From Chlorops oryzae (lineage: Eukaryota; Arthropoda; Insecta; Diptera; Chloropidae), in contig CM035807.1 in the NCBI GenBank assembly GCA_020466095.1, positions 37,012,114 through 37,076,113 of the forward strand: a stretch of DNA of 64,000 nt, in the 5' to 3' direction. This document shows, one piece after another, positions 1 through 10,672 of the stretch. The position numbers and the translations under genes are program-made. The notes beneath the pieces are model-generated. The model saw nothing but the letters and a program-made list of their open reading frames with translations. It ran no database searches and was not told the origin of the DNA. Position 1 is the first letter of the stretch. Every line of letters begins with the position of its first letter.

Positions 1-1340
1 TTTTCGCCTCAACTCGGATCTCCATAAAAGAATTCATGAAAAAACGGTAAAAAAAAAGTAATATACGAAATATTTTCTTTTGTAATCATACAAAAGCAAG
101 TCAAAGGGGGTTTTTACAGGATCTCCTTTATTTTTTTAAACCGCGATGTGAACACTCAGATCGTTGAAAGCAAATGAAGCAGACGTAAAAAACTCGATCG
201 ACTCAACGAAAGAGAGCACAAAAGGATTGACCAAGTACGTGCAACTAAAAAATCCTCAACTTTTTTCTACCTCCCCGTACTTCGTCTCTCCTAAAAACTG
301 AAAATTGACCGTCAACAATTGACTAATGCAAATGGCCACAATAGGGCAGTCTCAGAGCCAGTATTCAGCTGATACTTTAAATAGCGGAATACTGCCACTG
401 ATACTGCCCTCTTGTAATCAGGCCTTTACTCTAATGTCCAAAACAGTGCTGCCAACTTAATTGTTTTCGCTAGATTTTTAGGGGTACATTTTTTTTAACA
501 GCTGGACTGCGCCAAAAAGGAATGTCGAGTAAAGCGTAAAATGCAAAATGCCACAATATAATTATTTTTTGTGCGAGAAGCCAAAATCGGACCACCTGGT
601 CACGTTAGTATAAACGTTTTTTAAACTCAGCACACTCAAGCAAAGTTGCGAATTTAATTATCGAACGACAAAAGCGTGAGCGTGAGTGTCACATGATCAA
701 ACACGAATTACGTATTGACGTACTTACAAAAATTTGCTGCACGCTCCGCGGCGTGTGACTATAGAATTTGTCGACCTTTTCTCTTTTGTATATTTCAGAT
801 TCATATATACATACATACATTGCGGAGTGGTTGGCCAAGTCTCCGGTCAGACAGAGTAACAAATGTTGCGCAATAAACGACCTGCCATGTGAGGCTTTCG
901 GCAGTAATCTATATTAGAGATTCAACGGACTTTATGCGAGACTAAGTACCCGGATATGTGGCCACCGGATAGTCGAATCCAAAAGTAGATTTACTGGGTA
1001 TACCAACATGTTTTCGGGAGCACCAAAAATAAAAATTGAACCATTAAACCTTTTTGGTTACTTGCTTGGTTAATTGTTTCGTTCAAATTCGGCCCAAAAC
1101 CGTCATTGCTTTCAATGCGAGGAAACGTATTATCAATAAAATAGTTGTCGACAAACATCCTAATCTTTATGCTCATAAGAATGATGGCATCACCAGCATG
1201 TGCTTCTAAATAATGTACGTTCCTAAGAAAAACAGTCAACGCCAACCTACCCTCGGTCCAATACCAACTGTTTGAATAATTATAAATTTTTGTTATCCGG
1301 TATCCGACCGGTTAGAGAGTTAATATCCAGCAAAAGCGGC
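1..1340. other. AT-rich flank without recognisable gene
   Basis: I see no conserved coding region, RNA gene or clear transposon end here. Short open frames exist (for example 991-1245 on the minus strand), but none resembles a protein family I know. Confidence 0.5.
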
Positions 1341-1343
1341 GTA

Positions 1344-1632
1344 GTTAGAGAAAGAGCACTTTGGTAGTGCTTATATTAGCCACAGTGGTATATTGAACAA
1401 TTATGAGACAATAACCAAAAAAATTTTGGGGAGAAAGAGGAAGTTAGAGAGATTTGGACCAAAAACCGTAAAAATACGAAAAATTCATTAGTCCGATTTT
1501 GATACAAATTTAAATATAGAATAAGTGAAAAGTTCAAAGAATTTTGGCGCTATAATTTTTTTTTTGAAAATACTGATTACAACTAGTCTGGTTTGGGTCT
1601 AGTTCGAAACTGGTCCAAAAAGGACCAGTCAT
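1344..1632 (+). repeat. Dispersed repeat R, copy 1
   Basis: This stretch matches the reverse complement of 27350-27640 in order along its length. Shared blocks are the GCACTACCAAAG-type block with CCACTGTGG, the 'ttggcgc' block before a T-run, and the terminal GGTCCAAAAAGGACCAGT block. No reading frame or TIR was seen, so the class of repeat is unknown. Confidence 0.55.
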
Positions 1633-1942
1633 TAGAAGTAAGGGTTAGAAATGCGAGTAGTCGCAGTATAAATTTTCACCACCTCGGAAGTAGTGAAATT
1701 TCCGGCTGGGTTTACTTTTGTTTAAATTTATTCCTTGAGCCTACAATATGGCTCCCTGAAAAATGGCCCCAATGCAAAATAGCCCCAAAATGAAAATGCA
1801 AAAAAGGCCCCAAAATTTTGTATTGAAAACAAAACACGAATTTTAGGGCGATTTTTCGTTTTTTTTTTTTGGGGCCTTTTTTCATTTTTCTAAGTGGGAC
1901 AATACCGCATTATGCAAAATTACCCCAAAATGGGGGCCTTTT

Positions 1943-2830
1943 TATACCCAGCGTAAGCAGGGTATATTAGTTTTGTGCGAACCTTGTAACAGCCAGAACT
2001 AAGCTCCGTAGATATAGACATATACATATATATATATTCTTGATCAGGATCAAAAACTGAATCGATTTAGACATGTCCGTCTGTCCGTCCGTCCGTCTAT
2101 CCGTCTGTCTGTCTGTCCGACTGTCCGTCCGTCCGTCCGTCCGTGGTCGGATCTTCTCCGAAACGGCTGGACCAATCAAGTCGAAATTTGGCACACAGGT
2201 ATATCGGGGTCCGAGTATGATCCTAAGTAAAAATGGGGACATCCGCCCACTACCACGCCCACAAATAAATTTAATGTGTTTTCAGTAAAATGCTTGTAAC
2301 TTGCGAACCATTCAACACATTTCATTGATATTTGGTTAACTGGTAAACTACGAAAAGGGACATATCCTGGAAAAAAAACTGGACGCCGTTCTCCTCGAGC
2401 CACGCCCAAAAATTAGCCCACAAATAAGGGCATCGTAACTTGTGAGGTACAAGGTGTAGACTCTTCAAATTCGCAACATAGGTTGACCAAGGCGAATGAA
2501 AGGTATAGGAAAAAAATGTATGTGGCCCGCCCACTGCCACGACCACAAATGGAGATTTTTCGTAATTTACGAAGCATAAGGCACGTTCCGTCCACTGCCA
2601 AGCCCGCAAACATTAATTTTGTGTAAGGCCGCAATTATAGTGGAAGCAAAGCTGAAGCTGAAGCGTAAGCTGTCATGTGTTTGTTGTATTTTCGCAACAA
2701 CAAATACATGACAGCTTACGCTTCAGCTTCAGCTTTGCTTCCACTATAATTGCGGCCTAACTTGCCAATAATGTCGGGACGCTGGGTATTTCAAAGTCGG
2801 GCGTGACCGACTTTAGCTTTCTTACTTGTT
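1943..2830 (+). mobile_element. Helentron/HINE-like element, family 2 (mini-me/DINE-1 type)
   Basis: It begins TATACCCAGCGTAAGCAGGG and ends with the inverted subterminal block ACGCTGGGTA, a hairpin (AAAGTCGG...CCGACTTT) and the tail CTTTCTTACTTGTT. Inside are a TA-rich stretch, a conserved CTTGATCAGGATC core and a (GTCY)n microsatellite near 2073-2145, followed by CCACGCCCAC motifs. A (TA)n plus core plus (GTCY)n order is the known signature of mini-me elements in flies, and a subterminal inverted repeat with a 3' hairpin is that of non-autonomous Helentrons. There is no coding capacity. A 131-bp palindromic element is nested at 2627-2757. Confidence 0.75.
2627..2757. mobile_element. Palindromic MITE, Harbinger-like (TAA target duplication)
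   Basis: The element is almost one perfect hairpin: two 61-bp arms differing at one position around a loop of about 9 bp. The ends are GGCCGCAATTATAG and its complement. TAA flanks it directly on both sides (2624-2626 and 2758-2760). A TWA target duplication with GGCC-type ends fits PIF/Harbinger MITEs. It sits inside the family-2 Helentron-like element, so it is younger than that insertion. Confidence 0.7.
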
Positions 2831-3002
2831 TCATTTTTCGATTTGGGGCAATTTTTCATAATGCAAAATTACCCAAAAAAATTGTACAATTTTGGGGCCT
2901 TTTTTCCTTTGTATAGATTTTGGGCTATTTATCATATTCCCGATATGTCCGAAGCATGGTTTTATGATTAGGACTAAAAGTAGGCCGTTAGCTATGCTAG
3001 TA

Positions 3003-4227
3003 CACTCTTAAAAATATTTCCTTCTATTATAGTAGGAAACAAGTTACCTTCTATTATAAACGTAAGTTTACACACCATATTAATTTTCAACCTCAAATGT
3101 GTAAAATTATGCATTAGAAACATACATTATATAAAATTAGGCCTTTTTCCCGCAAAATTAAACATTCATAATAATAAAACAAGTAAGGGTGTTATAGTCA
3201 GGCGAGCCTGACAATAGAATACCCGACACAGACTCATAATTTTTAATATCAAGAGGTGTTTAAGGGCATAAGGAGCCCCATATGCCGACTTTTGTTAAAT
3301 TTCTAAATGAAAAACGCCCTTTTGCCACGCCCACTTTTCAAATTTTTTTGGAATTCTAATCGGACCCTTAAATATACGCTCAAATTCTAAGTTTCATTGA
3401 AATATTTCAATAAAGTCTGATTTTGAGGCATTTTTGGGATTTTTGTGACAGACCCTAGTACTAGAGGTACCCTTAATAATGGTCCGATCGAAAAATTTTG
3501 GGAAGGACGTTACTGGCTATCAAGGAAGTATACGTGCCAATTTTTGTTCAAGTCCCATTGGTATTTCGGGAGTAGGAGACAATTTTTGAAAAACGCCCTT
3601 ATGCCACGCCCACTTTTCCAATTTTTTGAAATCGTATTACTTGACTTTAAACATGTTCAAATATCAAATTTCATCAAAATATCATGAAAAACTTCGATTT
3701 TAGAGCAGTTTTTGTGATTTTCGTAACAGACCCTAGTACTGGAGGTACCCCTAAAAATGGTCTGATCGGGTCCATTCTCGAACTTGTTCTTACTCATGTC
3801 CCCGTGAGCACGCATACCAAATTTTGTCAAGATAGCTCAACTCCTTCGATAAGATAACTGTATACAAACAGACGGACAGACAGACAGACAGACGGACATG
3901 GCTAAATCGAATCTCCTAGTGACGCTGATCATTTCTATATATATTTTGTATAGTCTATATCGACTGGTTCTGGGTGTTACACACAAACGCAATATACCCT
4001 CGACACAGAGTGTGTCGGGTATAATTACTAAAGGTGTGTAAAATTAGTATTTTTATAGTAAACCTAAATATTCATTGATTAAATGTACGCATTTTATGTA
4101 AATATGCATTTCGCATGTGCAAAATTACACAAAAATTACCATTTACACATTTTTGGCACAAAAGTAAACATATTTTGGGGTAAATTTACAGTATTTATAA
4201 ACGTAATTTTATTTCCATTTTTTAGAG
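3003..4227. mobile_element. Possible TA-flanked TIR element split by a Helentron-like insertion
   Basis: The outer ends are weak inverted repeats: TACACTCTTAAAAATA at the left, and TACTCTAAAAAATG as the complement at the right. The inner flanks share GTGTAAAATTA-type blocks. The interior (3178-4023) is a family-1 Helentron-like insertion. The TIR is imperfect, so the call is tentative. Confidence 0.3.
3178..4023 (-). mobile_element. Helentron/HINE-like element, family 1
   Basis: Read on the minus strand it starts TATACCCGACACACTCTGTG and ends with TGTGTCGGGTA, the hairpin GTCAGGCTCGCCTGAC and the tail CACCCTTACTTGTT. The (GTCY)n microsatellite lies at about 3868-3900 with the conserved CATGGCTAAATCGA/TGATCATTTC core beside it. 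CCACGCCCAC blocks recur inside. It is non-coding; short frames full of Arg/Ser or Thr/Asp repeats are microsatellite artefacts. Confidence 0.75.
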
Positions 4228-4436
4228 TATACTGTACTGATTTTTCTTCTTTTTCGTGAAATTGAAATCCTTAAAATTTGATTACGAACTCATTGTCCGA
4301 AAAAAGGTTAGCAGCAAATTGCTCTGTTTTAAGAAAACAAAAATGATTTTTAAGAAAAAATCAACGTATAAGAGCGTAATGAAATATTAGTGTTGGTGAA
4401 ACACATGCAAGGCAAGAGTCAATCTTATGCCTAACG

Positions 4437-4911
4437 GTGAATGTGTCCTTGCCAAAAATTATGTGGACCATAACCATGGCGATGAGGAAGAGGCATTAAG
4501 CGAGCTTTAAGTTAAAAATTCAACTAAAAAGGAATGATTGTCGATAGCTACAACATTGGGCGGAGAGTGAAACACCAAGAAAGTTAATCGCTTTTATTGC
4601 CAACAATGAAAAGGGGCTTAAACTACTTGGTCAGCAAATCATATTTAGCATCTCCCAAATCCTCTATAGAGGTGATTGAATCATTTCAATAAGAAGGAGT
4701 GTGGACAAATTTTGGACTTTCGAGAGATGCGGAAAATCCAAGACTATTTCATTCAGCGTGCATAATCGAAGATGGGTTCTCCTATTGTATATTTGCGTCT
4801 TTGAAATCCATTGATATAACAAAAGAGAACCTAACAGACAGGAAATATCTAATGGACGCCACATTTAAAATTGTTCCCCGCGGATGCTATAAGCAAGTCT
4901 TAAATAAATAA
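4437..4911 (+). pseudogene. MULE-type transposase with FLYWCH-like zinc finger, remnant
   Basis: One frame from 4437 reads NGECVLAKNYVDHNHGD, the second half of a FLYWCH-type zinc finger with its His-X-His. After frame changes, 4699-4911 reads to MDATFKIVPRGCYKQVL, the conserved start of the MULE transposase domain (first catalytic Asp in DATF). FLYWCH plus MULE is the usual order in Mutator-like elements and in insect genes derived from them. The first zinc-finger half, the later catalytic residues and both TIRs are absent, and the pieces are in different frames, so this is a dead fragment. Confidence 0.7.
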
Positions 4912-5193
4912 TTATATACATATGTATATATCAAAGCAATATAATGAATTGAATATTTGGAAGAGGTTAATAAATTTCTAATAAGCAGAGTCTAAAGTTT
5001 TTACGCGTGCGCGATTTCAAAAAAATTTTGCCTGCTATCACCCGATTTCCTTAAAAAAATTTTCGCCTCCGTCAATAAAAATTTCTTCCTTTGGTATTAT
5101 ATCTAGATTTTTCCAATATTTTTTGTCCTTATTGGAAAAAAACTAAGGCCGCCTATGAACACATGTTTAAATACGTAAAAACCAATATTTTTA

Positions 5194-5863
5194 GGCTCCA
5201 TGAAAAATGGGCCCAATGCAAAAAGGCCCCAAAATTTTGTATTGAAAACAACAGCACGAATTTTAGGGCGATTTTTCTTTTTTTTGGGCTTTTTTTCATT
5301 TTTTTTTTTTGGGAGCCTTTTTTCATTTTTATACCCGACACACTCTGTGTCGAGGGTATATTGCGTATGTGTGGTTGTGTGTAACACCCAGAACCAGTAG
5401 AGATAGACCATACAAAATATATATAGAAATGATCAGCGTCACCAGGAGATTCGATTTAGACATGTCCGTCTGTCTGTCTGTCCGTCTGTCTGTATACAGC
5501 TATCCTATCGAAGGAGTTGAACTATCTTGACAAAATTTGATATGCGTGCTCACGGCGACATGATTCACAATAAGTTCGAGAATGGACCCGATCGGACCAT
5601 TTTTAGGAGTATCTTCAGTACTAGGAGGGTGGTTTTCATAAAGAAATTTAACAAAAGTCGGTATATGGGGCCCCTAATGGTCTTCAAAACCTCTCGAATA
5701 TTCTTACTTAGTGGTCCTGTTTTTTGGGCGTGGTTCAAAAATTATTTAAACATGTGTCTCTGTGTCGGGTATTTTATTGTCAGGCTCGCCTGACTATAAC
5801 ACCCTTACTTGTTTCATTTTCAGTTTGGGGCCATTTTGTATTGGGGCCATTTTTCATGGAGCC
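5194..5863. mobile_element. Harbinger-like TIR element with TTA target duplication
   Basis: The ends are perfect 17-bp inverted repeats, GGCTCCATGAAAAATGG, directly flanked by TTA (5191-5193 and 5864-5866). The interior is the CCCCAAAA/GGGG family also seen at 1750-2930. A family-1 Helentron-like element (5330-5813) is inserted in it. TTA flanks suggest PIF/Harbinger; no transposase is present. Confidence 0.65.
5330..5813 (+). mobile_element. Helentron/HINE-like element, family 1, internally shortened
   Basis: Both ends are intact: 5' TATACCCGACACACTCTGTG, and 3' hairpin GTCAGGCTCGCCTGAC with CACCCTTACTTGTT. The (GTCY)n tract is at 5464-5495. It lacks much of the middle seen in the 3178-4023 copy. 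Its insertion point, between CATTTTT and TCATTTT of the host repeat, is very like that of the family-2 element at 2830. Confidence 0.75.
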
Positions 5864-5869
5864 TTACAA

Positions 5870-6636
5870 TATACAATATTTATTTAATTATATCCGTTTA
5901 CGTTAAACATACGTTTTGGAATAAATTTTTAAACTCATAAAAATATTTATTCGTGAATAATTCTGAAGAATAATTGTGGAGCTGTTTTAATAAATCTGTC
6001 AAGATATTCTGCCTTTTCACCTACAGGGTGGACTCCCAGCAAAATCAATAACACTTATGTTTTCATCTGGCCATGGGCATATTTACAGTAGGGCAGGGAG
6101 GGAAAGCTGTCTCCCTCTAAATATGTTCTGCCCAGCATACACCACAAAAGAGTTTTCAAGGGGCATCAAGAAATCAGACAAGGCGGCAAAAATCAGTTTT
6201 CAGAAGATAAAAGGAAACCTATGCGTACATTGGACCACACCTATGAACATACGCAAAGGAGTTATGATACATATAGAGCAAACTATTTTTACCTGCCCCT
6301 CCCTAACTGAATTTCTGGATACGCCCATGCATCCGACTGCTTTGATGATGAATAAAACTCCCAAAACTAATACAATAAAAAAGAAGAATAGCTTTTGATC
6401 AACGATTTTAAGAATTCCTTGTTTCAGGTCAGAACCCAAATGTAGCCATATAGATCAAACATTAGTCTTAGAGCCAGGGCGGTTGTTAAAAATCATTCAG
6501 TTACGCAGAAATCCACTTTATTACAGTACATAGTAAAATACCAGCGCACTTTTAAGGTGTGAGAAAAATTTATGAAATATTGCTTATTCAAACACGTATG
6601 TAGTTTCCCAGATTTCGCATATACGTTTAGGCCCAT
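5870..6636. other. No recognisable feature
   Basis: An open frame of 113 codons lies at 6057-6398 on the plus strand. It matches no family I know, has no supporting splice or repeat context, and may be chance. Nothing else stands out. Confidence 0.35.
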
Positions 6637-6860
6637 AAAAATGGTCCTACCAACTCCATTTCCATATTTGTTCTTGTTCATGTTGACCCCAATCTATACA
6701 CATGACGAAATTTGTGAACACATCTACTGGTGAAGCTGTTCGGTGAACATATAGTATGTCTATTGAATGGTCTATTTCAAGTGATTCTGGACGTTCAAAA
6801 CATACGCATAAACGCACTATATCCTCGACACCGAGAGCCGCGTCAGGTCGCCCATAAAAA
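6637..6860 (-). mobile_element. Degenerate Helentron-like family-1 fragment
   Basis: It aligns with the left half of family 1: the 'aaaaatggtcc' block, the 'cttgttcatgt' block, then 'ataaacgcactatatcctcgacac'-like text at the end. The microsatellite has been lost and the terminal block is mutated, so this is an old copy. Element 6871-8312 begins right beside it. Confidence 0.45.
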
Positions 6861-7242
6861 TGTGTGTCTACACGCAAAGAAATAATTCGTTCAAAGCAAA
6901 CGAAAAAAGAGCCAACTGAACTTCGCTTGAAAGTTTCAGTTATTTTAAATAAAGGATTTCGTTTGTTTCAAATAAAGTAGTTCGTTTACTCCAAATGAAT
7001 TCCTTCGTTGCTCTTTTCTCTCTAAATGTCTATTTATGGCACTCGTTTGATGAGTTGGAAAGTCTCTCCTGAGTGGAGGAAGCCGAGCGGGATATTTGTT
7101 CATCCATTACCTTATTCTTCAAAGAATTAATGGAAGAAATGAGCAGCGAAGCAGCTTGGACGAAAAAGGTAATGCATAAAGAGCGAAAAATGTCACCTTA
7201 AAAAATGAGATTTACGTCTAAATAAATATGATAAATTTGAAT

Positions 7243-7316
7243 CTTTGTGTGGCGTAGTAGACAACGTATTTGCTTAGCAATCTAAAGGGCTGGGCATCGA
7301 TTCCTGTCGCAGGCTA
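7243..7316 (+). other. tRNA-like module in T1 (plus strand)
   Basis: The A box TGGCGTAGTAG (7250-7260) fits the consensus, and a B box-like GCATCGATTCC starts at 7294, exactly 44 bases later as in an intronless tRNA. The acceptor arms do not pair, so it is not a tRNA gene. It could act as an internal RNA polymerase III promoter. Confidence 0.5.
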
Positions 7317-7932
7317 AAAAAAAATGTAAAAAACGGGGACTTGAAAGATGCAAGGCAATTTAAGGAAGAAATTTTTCTGTGCCACCTATTAAGTAAAGTC
7401 TCCATCGCTCCTTCAAAGCGTCATGCACAACCTCTTTCAAACAAGTTTTTTTTTTTCAATAAAAGTTTAGTTGAAAGCTTTTTATTCCTCTAACTTTTTA
7501 TTTAAATATTAGTTTTTCATTTCAGAATTGTCTACTTATTTACAAAAAACCGGGATTTAAACGCGCCGACGTGCTAGGCACTTTCTCTAATTTTTTCTAA
7601 GGAATGCCTCCTTATTTGTACGTGTATGTAGTACTTCGAGATTACACTTTTGCCGAAGACTTTTTCGATTACACTGTCGTATTAGAATCCTTCAACTAAA
7701 TGGTAAGCGAAAGAGGTAACGAACGAAATTTTTAAATAACATCGCCATGTTAATTTTCATCGATTCTGGTAAGCGGTAGACATGTGCTGTATAGATTACC
7801 TCGCTCGCTTACCAATGTCTACCATATCCCGCTGGGAGCTGGAGTTTTGAGAGAGAGGTCTCTCTTCGTGTTTTTTCTTTTTATAAGTACTTTAAAATGT
7901 TCTATAAAAATCCTTTTTTTGCAAATATTGTG

Positions 7933-8004
7933 TGGCTCGATTAGGAATCGAACCCGCGATCTTCGGATTGTGAGGCCAGTATGCATGCGCTACACTAAAG
8001 CTGC
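7933..8004 (-). other. tRNA-like module in T1 (minus strand)
   Basis: On the minus strand a perfect B box GGTTCGATTCC (7954 down to 7944) lies 43 bases after an A box-like TAGTGTAGCGC (7997 down to 7987). The outer GGC/GCC could pair but a full acceptor stem cannot form. It reads as tRNA-derived rather than a functional gene. Confidence 0.55.
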
Positions 8005-8324
8005 CAAATGATCAAAAGATGCCAAAACCTTATTTAAATTTAAGCAGCCAATGCGATTCAAGCAAGACGGGCAAACCAAATAATATATTTGGTTTTTATT
8101 TATTTTAAACGAAAACACCCGTTCACTTCAAATGAAAATCAAAAGCATTCCAATCAAATAAAATATGAGTTTAATATAGACTAAAACTTCATTCCTTTGA
8201 AACTTGTCAAACGTTTCAAACATTTTTCAAATGAATAACTCGTTTAAGAAGAAAAAAGCAAATGAAGAAGATTTAAAACAAACTGACAATAAACGAATTA
8301 TTTCTTTGAGTGTAGTGAACAAAC

Positions 8325-9255
8325 GCGCCCAAATCAAGCCCAAATATAGCCAAAATGGGCCCAAAATAAGAAAAAATTTTCAAAAAACGAGCCCAAAGCA
8401 TTTTCGCATTTTTTATACCCGACACACTCTGTGTCGAGGGTATATTGCGTTTGTTGGGTTTGTGTGTAACACCCCAGAACCAGTCGAGATAGACCATACA
8501 AAATGTATATAGAAATGATCAGCGTCACCAGGAGATTCGATTTAGGCATGTCCGTCCGTCTGTCTGTCTGTCCGTCTGTTTGTATACAGTTATCTTATCG
8601 AAGGAGTTGAGCTATCTTGACAAAATTTGGTATGCGTGCTCACGGGGACATGAGTAAGAACAAGTTCGAGAATGGACCCGATCGAACCATTATTAAGGGT
8701 ACCTCTAGTACTAGGGTCTGTCACAAAAATCCCAAAAATGCCTCAAAAGCGGACTTTATTGAAATATTTCAATGAAACTTAGAATTTAAGCGTATATATA
8801 AGGGTCCGATTAGAATCCCAAAAAAATTTAAAAATTGGGCGTGGAAAATGGGCGGTTTTTATAAAGAAATCTAACAAAAGTCGGTATATGGGCCCAATAT
8901 GTCCTTAAACACCTCTTGATATTAAAAATTATTCGAACATAAGTGTCTGTGTCGGGTATTCTATTGTCAGGCTCGCCTGACTATAACACCCTTAATTGTT
9001 ATTATTATTATTATTTGAGTGTTGCGCCTTTATGAATTAATTGATTTGGGCACGCATTGGGCCCATTTTAATCTTTTTGGGCTTGATTTAGGCGCGCATT
9101 GGGCTCAATTTGGGCCCATTTTGGCTATGTTTGGGCGCACATTGGGCTCGATTTAGGCGCGATACTGTTCATTATTTGGGCCCGGTTTGGGCGTGCTATG
9201 GGCACGTATTGAATTTTTGGCTTCATTTGGGATCGATTTGGGCGCGTATTGAATT
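8325..9255. repeat. GGGCGCGCATT-type degenerate repeat interrupted by a Helentron-like insertion
   Basis: Sides 8325-8413 and 9030-9255 are built of 'gcgcccaaatcaagccca' and its inverse, with words like TTTGGGCGCGCATTGGGC repeated. The two sides face each other in inverted order around the insertion at 8414-9000, which suggests a palindromic host repeat. Confidence 0.45.
8414..9000 (+). mobile_element. Helentron/HINE-like element, family 1
   Basis: Ends are complete: TATACCCGACACACTCTGTG at the left and the GTCAGGCTCGCCTGAC hairpin with CACCCTTAATTGTT at the right. One base of the usual TTACTTGTT tail is changed. GTCY microsatellite at 8549-8580. Non-coding. Confidence 0.75.
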
Positions 9256-9259
9256 TTGG

Positions 9260-9973
9260 CCTGCATATTTTTACTGAGGCCAGATATTATTTGCGATCGC
9301 CGAAGAGTCTTCCTAAACTCACCTCCGCGACGTCTTTCTCGTCCACAACCGTTGACTTTTTATCGCGGAAGAGTGAAACTTTATAGGTATTTGTCCAGTC
9401 GCCCGCGACTCTTTTGGAAGAGCAATTGCGTCGTATGAAATTTTTGGCCAATGCCCTGAAAAATTTGTCTTAGTGGGAGAGGTCTTGATGTCTTTTTATG
9501 CAACATTTTTAAATTGTTTTGCACTGCTTTAGTTTTGTCTATCCATTATTTATTAATCGAAGACTTTCATTATTCAATTTCTTGATTTCTAGCAAAAGCT
9601 TTGCTAAAATTCATTGCAAAGAAATAAGGGAACGTGTCCAAACTACGTGACCCATTTTTTACTACTTTTTGCCCTTTTCTCCCCCCTCGGAGACCATCCG
9701 TAGTATATGCCAAAGCTCCTCTAGTTTTCTCATAGTAGTTCATAAATTTGGTTTTACATTTTTTTGCAAACAAAGTTAAAAACATTATTTTGGCTCAATT
9801 TGAGTGCTGTGAAGAAATATAATCAACAGGTCGAATAAAAATTGTCCTTAAGAAAACACACAGGAAATATTTTTATACCATTGTAATCCTTAGGCCATTC
9901 TCTATGAGATTTTTGGATGCCTTTTATTTTTTTTACTTTTTCCAAAAAAGTCTAATATTAACTAATAAGTAAA
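9260..9973. other. No recognisable feature
   Basis: AT-rich sequence with only short chance frames. Nothing supported. Confidence 0.4.
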
Positions 9974-10269
9974 GACTTTTAGTTTTTCAGTCAAACGATA
10001 ACTGTAACACTGAGACAAATATTTTTTTTTGTCAAAAATAAAAGTCTTTGCGAGATTAAAATTCAACCATTTATCCAATTTAAATAGAATTGGTACCAAC
10101 CGATAGGTTGAAACTTGTAGTATCCAAGAATTTACAACCTATCGATTGGTATCAAATTTCTTTAAATTGGAAAAATGGTTGAATTGTAGTATCACAAGGA
10201 CTTTTATTTTTGACACAAAAATATTTGTCTCAGTTTAACAGTTATTGTTTGACTAGAACCATAAAAGTC
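9974..10269. mobile_element. Foldback (long inverted repeat) element
   Basis: Two arms of roughly 140-150 bp are inverted copies. They start at GACTTTTA...GTCAAAC, pass through CTGAGACAAATATTTTT and TCAACCATTT blocks, and meet at the CCTATCGATTGGTA/TACCAACCGATAGG centre. No target duplication was defined. It would fold into a long hairpin RNA if transcribed. Confidence 0.6.
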
Positions 10270-10550
10270 AATATTTAACTTTAAAATTTTTTCAAATAAA
10301 ATTAAAGTCAAAAATTGTCTGTTTTTGTTAAACTTTTATTATAAAAGTTATAACTGTTACGGACCCTGCTTAAAACAATGAAAAAATTTCTTCAAAATTT
10401 CAAAACAAATGCATTTAAAAAAGGTCCTGAAAATCTTCGGAAATTCCCTAAAACTCAATGAAACCAGGGACTGAAAAAAATGGTCAATTTTCGTTTTTAA
10501 AAATAAAACTCAAATCTCGATTTTTATTTTTCTACTCAAAAATATAAATC

Positions 10551-10672
10551 ATTCGGGCATGTGATAGAAATCGAATACGACAGAATTCGTTCGATTTCGC
10601 TTACATTTGTATGAAAATTTAACCGAAATCGAACGTTTTCTGTCGTATTCGATTTCTGTCACATGCCCGAAT
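10551..10672. mobile_element. Short palindromic MITE
   Basis: The outer arms are ATTCGGGCATGTGATAGAAA and the complement of a near-identical right arm; inner arms pair through GAATACGACAGAA and CGAAATCGAAC. The GGGCATGTGAT word also opens the inverted element at 48299, so the ends may be related. Confidence 0.6.

Larger units (their letters stand above)
1750..2930 (+). repeat. CCCCAAAA-rich repeat, host of a Helentron-like insertion
   Basis: The flanks 1750-1942 and 2831-2930 are runs of CCCCAAAA/GGGGCCTTTT blocks. They start with GGCTCCCTGAAAAATGG, nearly the same as the TIR of the element at 5194-5863. The two halves are separated by the Helentron-like element 1943-2830. No clear right TIR was found, so this copy may be truncated. 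Confidence 0.45.
6871..8312. mobile_element. TIR element with TA flanks and two opposed tRNA-like modules (T1)
   Basis: The inverted ends are CACGCAAAGAAATAATTCG (left) and the complement of CACTCAAAGAAATAATTCG (right), each flanked by TA (6869-6870, 8313-8314). Length is 1442 bp with no coding frame. Subterminal CAAATGAA-type words occur at both sides. Two tRNA-like modules face each other: plus strand about 7243-7316, minus strand about 7933-8004. TA flanks suggest a Tc1/mariner-like target choice, but no transposase is present to prove it. Confidence 0.65.

Noticed and set aside
2073..2288. Pro-Ser-Val-Arg repeat protein frames and similar frames at 5.4, 23.7 and 36.2 kb
   Set aside because: They are translations of the GTCY microsatellite of Helentron-like elements.
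6057..6398. 113-codon plus-strand frame as a gene
   Set aside because: No recognisable domain and no splice or repeat context; kept only as an unassigned stretch.
7553..7563. Third B box (CGTTTAAATCC, minus) in T1
   Set aside because: Only eight of eleven positions fit and no A box lies at the right distance.
7933..8004. Functional tRNA gene
   Set aside because: The A and B boxes are good but the acceptor stem does not pair and it lies inside a TIR element; the same holds for the modules at 40.8, 41.1, 48.9, 49.2, 58.8 and 59.1 kb.
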